From: DTU019 sp050949825
GTDB lineage: Bacteria; Bacillota; Syntrophomonadia; Syntrophomonadales; Syntrophomonadaceae
Assembly: GCA_050949825.1 (NCBI GenBank)
Contig: JBMNGL010000013.1
Span: 372,001 to 436,000 of the forward strand
Length of the DNA: 64,000 bases
Reading direction: 5' to 3'
Shown here: one piece after another, positions 53,811 to 61,275 of the stretch
How the letters are laid out: every line of letters begins with the position of its first letter
Numbering within the stretch: position 1 is the first letter of the stretch
Program-made: the position numbers and the translations under genes
The notes under the pieces: model-generated
Seen by the model: the letters and a program-made list of their open reading frames with translations, nothing else
Databases searched by the model: none
Told to the model about the DNA's origin: nothing

Positions 53811-54266
53811 ATTTTTAAGAAGATCCTGGTTCCTGTTGATGGTTCCGATTTTTCCTATCTGGCGGCGCAAAGGGCTTTCTTTATGGCCATAACGCATGGA
53901 GGCATGGTTACCTTGCTGCATGTCATCAATTATGGTCAAAGCAGTCGCGGCCACCTTAGACCTTATATGAAAACAGAGCATATGGATACGCTGGAGCAGC
54001 AGGGTCTGGATCTGCTGGCTAAAGTAAAATCCGACCTGGAATCCATTCAGGTGGTTGATAAAGATGAAACGGTTGCGATTGAAACCATGCTGGCCTGGGG
54101 AAATCCAGCCGATGTGATTGTGGAAAAAGCCCGGGAAAAGGAATATAATTTGATTGTCATGGGCAGCCGCGGACTGGGAGCCATTAGTGGTTTGTTATTG
54201 GGAAGTGTGAGTGATAGGGTCGTCAAACTGGCTCCTTGCCCGGTACTGATTATTCGCAATGACTGA
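53811..54266 (+). CDS. Universal stress protein UspA, probable ATT start
   Basis: 151 residues if started at ATT 53811: IFKKILVPVDGSDFSYLAAQRA, the normal UspA beginning (usually MFKKILVPVDGS). AAAGGAGGG is seven bases upstream of this ATT; no ATG, GTG or TTG lies at a usable distance. The ATP-binding signature G-2x-G-9x-G(S/T) is present as GSRGLGAISGLLLGSVS, ending PCPVLII. A later ATG at 53883 would remove the first strand and so is unlikely. It is paralogous to the following gene. Confidence 0.85.
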   Translation: MFKKILVPVDGSDFSYLAAQRAFFMAITHGGMVTLLHVINYGQSSRGHLRPYMKTEHMDTLEQQGLDLLAKVKSDLESIQVVDKDETVAIETMLAWGNPADVIVEKAREKEYNLIVMGSRGLGAISGLLLGSVSDRVVKLAPCPVLIIRND

Positions 54267-54347
54267 ACCGGTTTCCCTATCTAGAGTCGACTCCGTTGCC
54301 GCGCGCGGGTACCATAGATTCTATGGTAATTTAGTGAGGAGGGCGTT

Positions 54348-54785
54348 ATGTACAGCAATATTTTGGTACCGATAGATGGTTCCAAGTGTTCTATTCAGGC
54401 TGCTGTCCGTGCAGTAGATATTGCTGAAAAGTATAATGGCACAGTCACTTTGCTGCATGTTATTAACCCGAGCCAATTGACAGGATTGGGTCCAATGCAG
54501 GATCCCCCGCTTATAACTGAGCATATGGTAGCAAGCCTCAATGAGGCGGGGTATGCTATTATCAATAAGACCATTGGCGAAATCGGGGCTACTCCTGTAG
54601 AGATCGCAACCGAGGTGGTTTGGGGTTCTCCAGATCGGGTCATTCTTGCTCAGGTTGCTGAAAAGCCTTTCGATCTGGTAGTGATGGGAAGCCGTGGTTT
54701 GGGTGCCATCAGTGGTCTCTTCCTGGGCAGTGTCAGTGACCGGGTGGTACATCGGGCGCCTTGCCCTGTTTTGATTGTCAAATAG
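54348..54785 (+). CDS. Universal stress protein UspA
   Basis: 145 residues: NILVPIDGSKCSIQAAVRAVDIA (1-30), VVWGSPD and the ATP-binding GSRGLGAISGLFLGSVSDRVVHRAPCPVLIV. ATG behind GGAGGG. Likely a recent tandem duplicate of the previous gene; an 80-base gap separates them. Confidence 0.92.
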   Translation: MYSNILVPIDGSKCSIQAAVRAVDIAEKYNGTVTLLHVINPSQLTGLGPMQDPPLITEHMVASLNEAGYAIINKTIGEIGATPVEIATEVVWGSPDRVILAQVAEKPFDLVVMGSRGLGAISGLFLGSVSDRVVHRAPCPVLIVK

Positions 54786-55193
54786 AAGTAAAAGGCATTT
54801 CCCGGCAGATTGATCTCTAAGAGACTTAAATATTAAAAAAGCTAATCCGGCGATTGCCACACCAAGCGCATATCGTATCTTGCGTCCGGGTTGCTAATCT
54901 GTGTACCGGGTTCAGGATACTATTCCTTGACCAAGCAATATATTTTTTATAACTGACTTCTTCACTCTGAGGGAAGTCTTTTTTTGTTTAAAAAAGCATC
55001 GGCAAATATAATACCTATGTCTTTTTAAATTGTTGCTTTATCACAAAAATTGTCCGTTTGTGTCTAATTTGCAGCATTTCATACCCCTTCAGCGGCAGTT
55101 CATGCCGATCGGTTGAATTCCTGCCAGGCATAATGCTACCCTTTAATTGTAAGAACAATCACAAGTCAATGTGGGCAAACCGGATAATACCGA
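54786..55193. other. Intergenic region with terminator
   Basis: Contains the uspA terminator at 54955-54985 and otherwise A/T-rich DNA with no recognised feature. Confidence 0.45.
54955..54985 (+). terminator. Intrinsic terminator
   Basis: GACTTC (54955-54960) pairs with GAAGTC (54973-54978), then seven T. It lies 170 bases past the second uspA stop. Confidence 0.75.
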
Positions 55194-55757
55194 ATGCCGG
55201 AAATGCCCGCTATGTTATGGGAGGTTTTAGTTCTGTTTTCTTGTAAAGTTTACCAGGAAGAACAATGGCAGACTAAAATGGTTATCTACTATCAGGATGC
55301 AATTCACAAGATAAAACACCGTGATAATGGTCCTGCCATTACAGTCTATCGGACCGATGGCAGTCTGCTGGCCGAGCACTGGTATATCAATAATCAACTC
55401 CACCGCCAGGATGGACCCGCCTCTATTTTCTATTTCCCCGGCCTAAAGCACATCATGCAAGAGGAATGGCGTTGCAAAGGCGTGCTGCATCGTTGCGGGG
55501 CACCGGCTGTCACAGTATATAACAAGGCCGGTACCGTAGTCTGGCAGGAATGGTATCAGTTGGGCAAATTGCACCGGGAGGGAGGTCCCGCTTTTATTGA
55601 ACGCCGTCCGGAGCAAAATTGCTATAAAGAAATGTGGTTTTCCCGAGGTAAACTGCACCGGGAAAACGGCCCTGCAGTCATGGTTCTCATCAATGGAGAA
55701 ACAGTGAATCGCAGCTACTACCTGGAAGGGGTACAGAAGATGACCTCTAATCTATAG
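55194..55757 (+). CDS. LHR-GPA tandem-repeat protein
   Basis: 187 residues. Five imperfect repeats of about 28 residues with the core W[YF]xxGxLHRxxGPAxxx: KIKHRDNGPAITVY, QLHRQDGPASIFY, VLHRCGAPAVTVY, KLHREGGPAFIER and KLHRENGPAVMVL. The alternation of strands and turns is MORN-like. Members of such families are found mostly in phages and large-genome bacteria; no biochemical role is known. The start is uncertain: ATG 55194 or ATG 55278, neither with a strong binding site. The terminator at 55776 ends it. Confidence 0.7.
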   Translation: MPEMPAMLWEVLVLFSCKVYQEEQWQTKMVIYYQDAIHKIKHRDNGPAITVYRTDGSLLAEHWYINNQLHRQDGPASIFYFPGLKHIMQEEWRCKGVLHRCGAPAVTVYNKAGTVVWQEWYQLGKLHREGGPAFIERRPEQNCYKEMWFSRGKLHRENGPAVMVLINGETVNRSYYLEGVQKMTSNL

Positions 55758-55775
55758 TCCTCCTCCAATATTGCT

Positions 55776-55805
55776 AAAGGCGATCTTCTAAAGGTCGCCT
55801 TTTCT
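55776..55805 (+). terminator. Intrinsic terminator
   Basis: AAAGGCGA (55776-55783) and TCGCCTTT (55795-55802) around an 11-base loop, followed by TCTT. Confidence 0.75.
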
Positions 55806-55975
55806 TCTGCCGAGGTAAACATATCTATGTCCGCAGCTGCTTTCTTTTATATAGAAGGGTGTCCATTGTCACCTTAATAAGATACAATAACGGTACAATA
55901 TTCCCCGCAATTGTCATCCTAAAGATTACAATAGAGACAGCAGTATAAATAAGAGTGACAAATAAAGGGTAAATT

Positions 55976-56839
55976 ATGGCTTCAGTAATCAGCATTATTA
56001 ATTTAAAAGGTGGCGTGGGCAAAACCACAATAACAGTAGCCCTGGCAGAATTCATGGCTTTGCATCATCAATTGAAGGTACTGGTAATAGACCTTGACCC
56101 CCAAACCAATGCCACTATGGCCCTTATGGACGAGTATGAGTGGAAAAAGCGGAACATAAGAGGACAGACCGTGGTGCAAATCTTTCGTGATCGTTTGCAG
56201 CAGCAGCGCCTAATTTTCAATCCGCAGGAAGCTATTGTAAAGCAGGTCTCAAACATTGGCGGCGGCATCCCCGGTCTGGATCTGTTGCCCTCCAGCCTGG
56301 ATCTGATTGACCTGCAGGATGATTTGACCGGCATCGAGGCCAGCGGCGTCCTTTCGCAGCGCCCCCTGACCATCCTGGGAGAAGTCATAGCCGAAATCGT
56401 CACCGACTATGATGTGGTATTGATTGACTGTCCGCCCAACCTGGGCCTAATTACGCAAAATGGGCTGGTCTTCAGCCAATACTACTTGATCCCGGTTATA
56501 CCGGATATATTGTCCACTTACGGCATCCCTCAGATTGTGAGCCGGGTGCGCCGGTTGGTGCTGGAAACCGGTATAACTCTGCAGCCTTTGGGAGTGGTCA
56601 TCAACAAGTATCGGACGCAAAGTACACTGCACCGGACCCAGTCTCATGTTTTGCATATGGATGCCGGTAATATCGGCTTTGGCCGGGTATTTGACACCGT
56701 CATTCCGGAAAGCACACAGGCGGCAGCGGCAATGGATTTCACCGTAGCTTACCCTAACCTGCACGGCAAATATGGATATCAGGTCCCCTATCAGCAATAT
56801 CGTCAATTAACCGATGAGGTGCTGTACCATGTCAAATGA
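55976..56839 (+). CDS. ParA/Soj-family ATPase
   Basis: 287 residues. Deviant Walker A KGGVGKTT (11-18), LVIDLDPQTNAT (A' motif) and IDCPPNLGL (Walker B). A full-length ParA-type fold; the segment between A' and B is slightly longer than usual (WKKRNIRGQTVVQIFRDRLQQQRL). It would bind DNA or a surface in an ATP-dependent way to position cargo. A canonical ParB is not adjacent; the next gene overlaps it by 11 bases and is the likely partner. Confidence 0.9.
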   Translation: MASVISIINLKGGVGKTTITVALAEFMALHHQLKVLVIDLDPQTNATMALMDEYEWKKRNIRGQTVVQIFRDRLQQQRLIFNPQEAIVKQVSNIGGGIPGLDLLPSSLDLIDLQDDLTGIEASGVLSQRPLTILGEVIAEIVTDYDVVLIDCPPNLGLITQNGLVFSQYYLIPVIPDILSTYGIPQIVSRVRRLVLETGITLQPLGVVINKYRTQSTLHRTQSHVLHMDAGNIGFGRVFDTVIPESTQAAAAMDFTVAYPNLHGKYGYQVPYQQYRQLTDEVLYHVK

Positions 56840-57242
56840 AAAACTGACCGCATGCTTGGCCCAGATATTGCGTATCCTGGCAGATGAAGTGGAAGGCAAC
56901 AAAAGGCTGGCCACCCGGCTGGCTGCACCCTGGCAGGCCTATCTGGCCGACAGCATGCCCGCTACTGCGGCAGCAAGTGATAAGCCGGCAAGAAAGAAAA
57001 AGGCAGCGAGCAAAGAGCCCCCTGCGCTGGATCCCTTTATGGCCTTTCTGGAGGGTGGCAGTGTCGGTTTAATTAAAGCTTTAGAGCATGTAGAAGTTCA
57101 AGAATGTAAAACTATTATCAGTCATTATGCCCTGGATCCGTCCCGCAGTTATGTGCGCTGGCGCAAGAAGGAAAGGCTGGTGGAATTTATTGTGCAGCGG
57201 GTAAAGGCGATTGCAAATAAAGGTGAGGTCTTTAAAGAATAA
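56829..57242 (+). CDS. ParA-coupled basic protein, unknown family
   Basis: 137 residues. Helical start (LAQILRILADEVEGNKRLATRLA), an Ala/Lys-rich low-complexity centre (AAASDKPARKKKAASKEP) and a conserved-looking helical end (FMAFLEGGSVGLIKALEHVEV...LDPSRSYVRWRKKERLVEFIVQRV). The end has a SAP-like look (short helix, Arg/Lys, LVEFI), suggesting DNA or RNA binding. Overlaps parA by 11 bases, so translationally coupled. Confidence 0.65.
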   Translation: MSNEKLTACLAQILRILADEVEGNKRLATRLAAPWQAYLADSMPATAAASDKPARKKKAASKEPPALDPFMAFLEGGSVGLIKALEHVEVQECKTIISHYALDPSRSYVRWRKKERLVEFIVQRVKAIANKGEVFKE

Positions 57243-57261
57243 CAAGCTCGGATTATATCTT

Positions 57262-57498
57262 TTATATCTCGTATTGATCCTCCAATTTACGAGCACGCTT
57301 GAATACCTGGCGCTCTACTCTTCTCAACTCCTCCATCACTCTTATCTGGGGAATGTTAAAATATGCTGCCAGAGACGCAATTCGTGAAGGTTTCCCATCG
57401 TCCAAACCCCATCTCATCCTGAGCAACAAAGCATCCTGTTGGTCCATTTCGTCAATTGCCCTTAAAATATACTGTCGTCGGGGAAGCGGAATATTCAT
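57262..57498 (-). CDS. Stand-alone sigma-70 region-4-like protein
   Basis: 78 residues: PRRQYILRAIDEMDQQDALLLRMRWGLDDGKPSRIASLAAYFNIPQIRVMEELRRVERQVFKRA. It aligns with sigma region 4, including LRMRxGLDDGxPxxLxxLAxxFxI, with a degenerate turn where RERIRQIE would be. No region 2 is present, so it cannot act as a full sigma factor; a DNA-binding or anti-sigma-like role is possible. ATG 57498 follows AGGGAG. Its 3' end faces the parA partner gene. Confidence 0.7.
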   Translation of the reverse strand: MNIPLPRRQYILRAIDEMDQQDALLLRMRWGLDDGKPSRIASLAAYFNIPQIRVMEELRRVERQVFKRARKLEDQYEI

Positions 57499-57596
57499 AA
57501 TTACTACTCCCTTCTCTGCCACAATATGGATGATACAATTATATCTTACTACAATATATTATTGGCGGGCCATAAATATTTACATTTTTAACAAAT

Positions 57597-57633
57597 AAAA
57601 CGTGTTATAGAAGGTCCCTACAACACGTTTTTA
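57597..57633. terminator. Bidirectional terminator before glnS 3' end
   Basis: AAAACGTGTT (57597-57606) pairs with AACACGTTTT (57622-57631). A run of T follows on the plus strand and a run of A precedes it, so it works both ways. It lies 55 bases past the glnS stop. Confidence 0.78.
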
Positions 57634-57685
57634 TCGCTTTTGCCGGCATCCCGGCCGTTTAGGCTGTTAATGGAGCAACTGGCCC

Positions 57686-59404
57686 TTACTTGCCGGTCTT
57701 TTGAATCTTAGCCCAGCTATCCCGTAATGAAACGATGCGGTTGAAAACCAATTGCCCCGGTTTGGTATCAGGATCTACACTGAAATAACCATGCCGCAGG
57801 AATTGAAAACGCTCTTCGACGGCGGCCTCTGCCAGGTCCGGTTCCAGCAAAGCCCCATCCAGGATCTGCAGCGAGTTGGGGTTGATCTTGTTGATAAAAT
57901 CACTGCCATCTTCATCATTCTCCGGATCCTCCACCAGGAACAGATGCTCATAAATCCGCACCTGTGCAGTTACAGCATGGCTGGCGCTGACCCAATGCAA
58001 AGTGCCCTTCACCTTGCGCCCAGAAGCCGGACCACCGCTTCGGGTTTCAGGGTCATAGCTGCAATGCAGCTCAATTATCTGCCCGGAGTCATCCTTAACT
58101 ACCTCTTCACATTTGATGATAAAGGCGCCCTTCAAGCGCACCTCCTTGCCCGGAGAGAGACGGAAAAACTTCTTGACCGGGGTTTCCATAAAATCATCCT
58201 GTTCGATGTACAGCTCCCGGCCAAACGGTACCTTTCTATGACCCGCTTCCGGGTTTTCAGGATTGTTTTCAATATCCAGCCATTCTATCTGATCCTGTGG
58301 GTAATTGGTCAAAACCACCTTAAGCGGTTTAAGGACCGCCATCACCCGCTGCGCTTTTTTATTCAAATCTTCCCTGATACAATGCTCTAAAAGCCCGATA
58401 TCAACCACGCTGTCACGTTTGGCCACACCGATGCGCTCGCAAAAATCGCGCAAGGCTTCCGGGGTATAGCCCCGACGCCGCAAGCCTGATATCGTAGGCA
58501 TACGCGGGTCGTCCCAGCCGTTGACATAATTGTCCTCTACCAATCTTCTTAGCTTGCGTTTGCTCATCACGGTGTAATTCAGGTTCAGGCGCGCAAATTC
58601 ATATTGATGCGGCTCGCTGCCGGGACGAACATTGGCAATGAACCAATCATATAGCGGGCGGTGGTCAGCAAACTCCAGGGTGCAGACCGAATGGGTGATG
58701 TTTTCGATGGCGTCACCCAGCGGATGTGAATAATCATACATGGGATATATGCACCAGGTATCACCGGTGCGGTGATGGCTTGCCCGCATGATGCGGTAAA
58801 TCACCGGGTCGCGCATATTTATATTGGGCGAGGCCATATCTATTTTGGCTCTTAACACCCTGGAGCCATCCGGGAATTCACCATTTTTCATGCCTGCAAA
58901 TAAAGCCAGATTCTCTTCAATGGAACGATTACGATAAGGGCTGTCCTTGCCGGCCTCAGTCAATGTACCCCGATAAGCCCTGATCTCTTCCGGGCTCAAA
59001 TCGCAGACATAGGCTTTGCCCTCCTTAATGAGCTGCACCGCCCAATCATAGCATTGCTGAAAATAGTCTGAAGCATAGTACAAACGGTCATCCCAATCAA
59101 AACCCAACCAACGCACATCACGCTGTATGGATTCCACAAATTCGGTCTCTTCCTTGCTGGGATTGGTATCGTCAAAGCGCAGGTTGCACAGGCCGTTATT
59201 GGCCGCGGCCAGCCCGAAGTTCAGGCAAATGGCCTTGGCGTGGCCGATATGAAGATATCCATTCGGTTCGGGTGGAAACCTGGTGTGGATGGGAGGCTTG
59301 ACCTTGCCGGTCTTCAAATCACTGGTAATAATATCCTGAATAAAATTAACCGGTAATTCCCGGCTTTCGTCATGGCCGGCCTCATCAGGTATTCCTGCTG
59401 TCAT
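57686..59404 (-). CDS. glnS: Glutaminyl-tRNA synthetase
   Basis: 572 residues, class I synthetase. HIGH-type motif PEPNGYLHIGHAKA (~46-59), RFDDTNPSKEE, and KMSKS-type VMSKRKLRRLV (~270), then the C-terminal beta-barrel anticodon-binding domain. It charges tRNA-Gln with glutamine in the cytoplasm. Many Firmicutes use GluRS plus GatCAB instead, so a direct GlnRS here suggests ancient transfer. The upstream region shows no T-box. ATG 59402-59404. Confidence 0.95.
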   Translation of the reverse strand: MTAGIPDEAGHDESRELPVNFIQDIITSDLKTGKVKPPIHTRFPPEPNGYLHIGHAKAICLNFGLAAANNGLCNLRFDDTNPSKEETEFVESIQRDVRWLGFDWDDRLYYASDYFQQCYDWAVQLIKEGKAYVCDLSPEEIRAYRGTLTEAGKDSPYRNRSIEENLALFAGMKNGEFPDGSRVLRAKIDMASPNINMRDPVIYRIMRASHHRTGDTWCIYPMYDYSHPLGDAIENITHSVCTLEFADHRPLYDWFIANVRPGSEPHQYEFARLNLNYTVMSKRKLRRLVEDNYVNGWDDPRMPTISGLRRRGYTPEALRDFCERIGVAKRDSVVDIGLLEHCIREDLNKKAQRVMAVLKPLKVVLTNYPQDQIEWLDIENNPENPEAGHRKVPFGRELYIEQDDFMETPVKKFFRLSPGKEVRLKGAFIIKCEEVVKDDSGQIIELHCSYDPETRSGGPASGRKVKGTLHWVSASHAVTAQVRIYEHLFLVEDPENDEDGSDFINKINPNSLQILDGALLEPDLAEAAVEERFQFLRHGYFSVDPDTKPGQLVFNRIVSLRDSWAKIQKTGK

Positions 59405-59660
59405 AATAATCCCCCTTATGTATGCTCAACCACCCTGCTGCCTTTACTTATTGTGCGGTTTACAGGATGTTTCATGCAATATTCCTAACTTATAATTATA
59501 ATCCCCCGCCCGCCCCGAAGCAAGCTGGCCAAGTTTGAGCATATGGAAAAAACTCTATTGGTTTATCCGCTTGTTGGGTGGCAAATCCTGAGGATTTGCC
59601 GTACTTGTCTTTTGCCCGGGAGTGGTATTTAATGCCCGTACATAAGACTGGCTCCTGCAT

Positions 59661-60089
59661 CTAACAAAACGGAGACTTGACTGGAATTCCCCCGTAGTCT
59701 TGTCCATGATTAAGATCTTCCGTCCAGAGACAGGTACAGCCCAGGCGTTGGGCACTGCGAATAATCATTGCGTCCCAAAAAGATATAGGTGCTTGCTTTT
59801 GAATATTGATAGCCGCTAACAAATCCTTAACATTAGGGCTGTGTAACGGCCACTGATCATAGTTTTCTATTATCTTCGCCGCCTGTTGAGGGGTTATAGG
59901 CCTTTTGATTTTGCGGGTTACGGTAACATAAAACTCCTGCAAAACCTGGATACTAAGGCAGCCATTTTTCTCTTTCCACAAATTTTTAAGTAAATCTCTG
60001 GCTATTTCATATTTGCTTCCAGCAGAACAATCATGAGCATAAATTAGAATATTGGTATCTATAAACTGGCGGCCTTTAACTTCGCTCAT
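59661..60089 (-). CDS. VapC-like PIN-domain toxin
   Basis: 142 residues. PIN catalytic acidic residues: FIDTNILIYAHD (Asp-10 region), VLQEF (Glu), SFWDAMII (Asp) and LWTEDL (Asp). Such proteins cut RNA (often tRNA or rRNA) and stop growth when freed from their antitoxin. ATG 60089 follows GGGAGGAACTTC and overlaps the antitoxin stop by 14 bases. Confidence 0.88.
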   Translation of the reverse strand: MSEVKGRQFIDTNILIYAHDCSAGSKYEIARDLLKNLWKEKNGCLSIQVLQEFYVTVTRKIKRPITPQQAAKIIENYDQWPLHSPNVKDLLAAINIQKQAPISFWDAMIIRSAQRLGCTCLWTEDLNHGQDYGGIPVKSPFC

Positions 60090-60321
60090 GAAGTTCCTCC
60101 CTTTTCCATGGAGTTTCCCCTGCTGAGCCCATATCAAAACCTTCCTCCATAAGCCGAATACTATCCTCTTTAGCCCTTGAATACTGTTCCTCCCTTGCGA
60201 CCATATCGAGAATGTAGGTACTCAAAAGAGCTGATAGAGACATATTGCGATCCACAGCCAGGTGTTTGGCTTTTCTTATGACATCTTCAGAAAGTGATAA
60301 AGTAACATTCTGTCGGCCCAT
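60076..60321 (-). CDS. Ribbon-helix-helix-type antitoxin
   Basis: 81 residues. N-terminal MGRQNVTLSLSEDVIRKAKHLAVDRNMSLSALLSTYI has the strand-helix-helix form of RHH repressors. The C-terminal acidic half (REEQYSRAKEDSIRLMEEGFDMGS) likely caps the toxin. It precedes and overlaps the PIN toxin gene. Together they are a type II toxin-antitoxin pair. Confidence 0.85.
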   Translation of the reverse strand: MGRQNVTLSLSEDVIRKAKHLAVDRNMSLSALLSTYILDMVAREEQYSRAKEDSIRLMEEGFDMGSAGETPWKREELHERS

Positions 60322-60462
60322 CTTATCACCTCATTTTATGTGTATCACTTTTTCACTTATTATACTATGCACCAGCTCTGATAAAAAGCCTTTTGCCAAG
60401 GTAATACACCATCAATTGCAACAAATATGAAAAGGGTTCAGGCTTGGTGCTGGTATACGAAA

Positions 60463-60490
60463 GGCACAAAGGTGGGGCAACCTTTGTGCC
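60463..60490. other. Strong hairpin at the left edge of the RNA repeat cluster
   Basis: GGCACAAAGGT pairs perfectly with ACCTTTGTGCC around a GGGGCA loop. There is no T run on either side, so it is not an obvious terminator. It ends 10 bases before the first RNA repeat unit. Confidence 0.55.
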
Positions 60491-60500
60491 ATGATTTCAG

Positions 60501-60716
60501 AAACATGTTACTGTAATCATCCCCACCAAACGGTTAAAACATCACCCAGCAGTCGTTGCTCCCGCGGAGTAAAAGGGGGTAAAGGCGTACGGAATCTGTG
60601 CCCTTTCGGAGTAGAATCGAGCCCGTTTTAAAAAGGAGAAGCAACGAGCAGCCGCGCAAGGGAGACCGGACCTTTTACGTAGCCGGTGCGACGAATGCGC
60701 GTGCAAACCACTTAAG
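60501..60716 (+). ncRNA. Pseudoknotted RNA candidate, copy 1 (full)
   Basis: TCGTTGC (60553-60559) pairs with GCAACGA (60641-60647). Inside, AAAGG-C-GTAC pairs with GTGC-CCTTT. GTAAAAGG (60569-60576) pairs with CCTTTTAC (60671-60678) outside the first helix, making a pseudoknot. ACCGG (60665-60669) and CCGGT (60683-60687) form the hairpin that presents CCTTTTAC. CGCGC and GCGCG close the 3' part. The leading ~50 bases (CATGTTA...CATCACCC) repeat between copies. No protein frame is convincing. Class unknown. Confidence 0.6.
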
Positions 60717-60880
60717 AAACATGTTATTGAAATCATCCCCACCACTTTGCAACCCCGGCGTTGCTCGATAAAACTTCAACCGACCAATTGGTTTCGCTAG
60801 ACTCGGCCGTTTTAAAAAAGCATCAGCAGGAGAAGCCACGCAGCCGGTGGACAATCCGCCTGCAACCCTTAAGAATGTTA
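60717..60880 (+). ncRNA. Pseudoknotted RNA candidate, copy 2 (degenerate)
   Basis: Shares the leader CATGTTATTGAAATCATCCCCACC and parts such as GTTTTAAAAAAGCATCAGCAGGAGAAGC and CAGCCGGTG, but has lost the GTAAAAGG/CCTTTTAC pair. Probably a decayed copy. Confidence 0.45.
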
Positions 60881-60914
60881 GCACTCTCCCCCCAAACTTT
60901 TAAATACCAGATTT

Positions 60915-61056
60915 GTCAAAAGGTACGCTACGGAATCTGTGCCCCTTCGGAGTAGAATCGAGCCCGTTTTAAAAAGGAGAAGCAACGAGCAGCCGCGCAA
61001 GGGAGACCGGACCTTTTACGCAGCCGGTGCGACGAATGCGCGTGCAAACCACTTAA
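60915..61056 (+). ncRNA. Pseudoknotted RNA candidate, copy 3 (5' truncated)
   Basis: Begins in the internal hairpin (GGTACGCTACGGAATCTG) and from there is almost identical to copies 1 and 4. The first helix arm TCGTTGC is missing, so this copy cannot fold fully. Confidence 0.5.
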
Positions 61057-61272
61057 GAAACATGTTATTGAAATCATCCCCACCAAACGGGTTAAAACAT
61101 CACCCAGCAGTCGTTGCTCCCGCGGAGTAAAAGGGGGTAAAGGCGTACGGAATCTGTGCCCTTTCGGAGTAGAATCGAGCCCGTTTTAAAAAGGAGAAGC
61201 AACGAGCAGCCGCGCAAGGGAGACCGGACCTTTTACGTAGCCGGTGCAACGAATGCGCGTGCAAACCACTTA
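61057..61272 (+). ncRNA. Pseudoknotted RNA candidate, copy 4 (full)
   Basis: Complete copy; TCGTTGC at 61111-61117. Near-identical to copy 1. It ends four bases before the stop of the convergent dnaE gene. Confidence 0.6.
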
Positions 61273-61275
61273 AGA

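Noticed and set aside
59405..59660. T-box riboswitch upstream of glnS
   Set aside because: No T-box sequence, specifier hairpin or terminator/antiterminator pair could be found in the leader.
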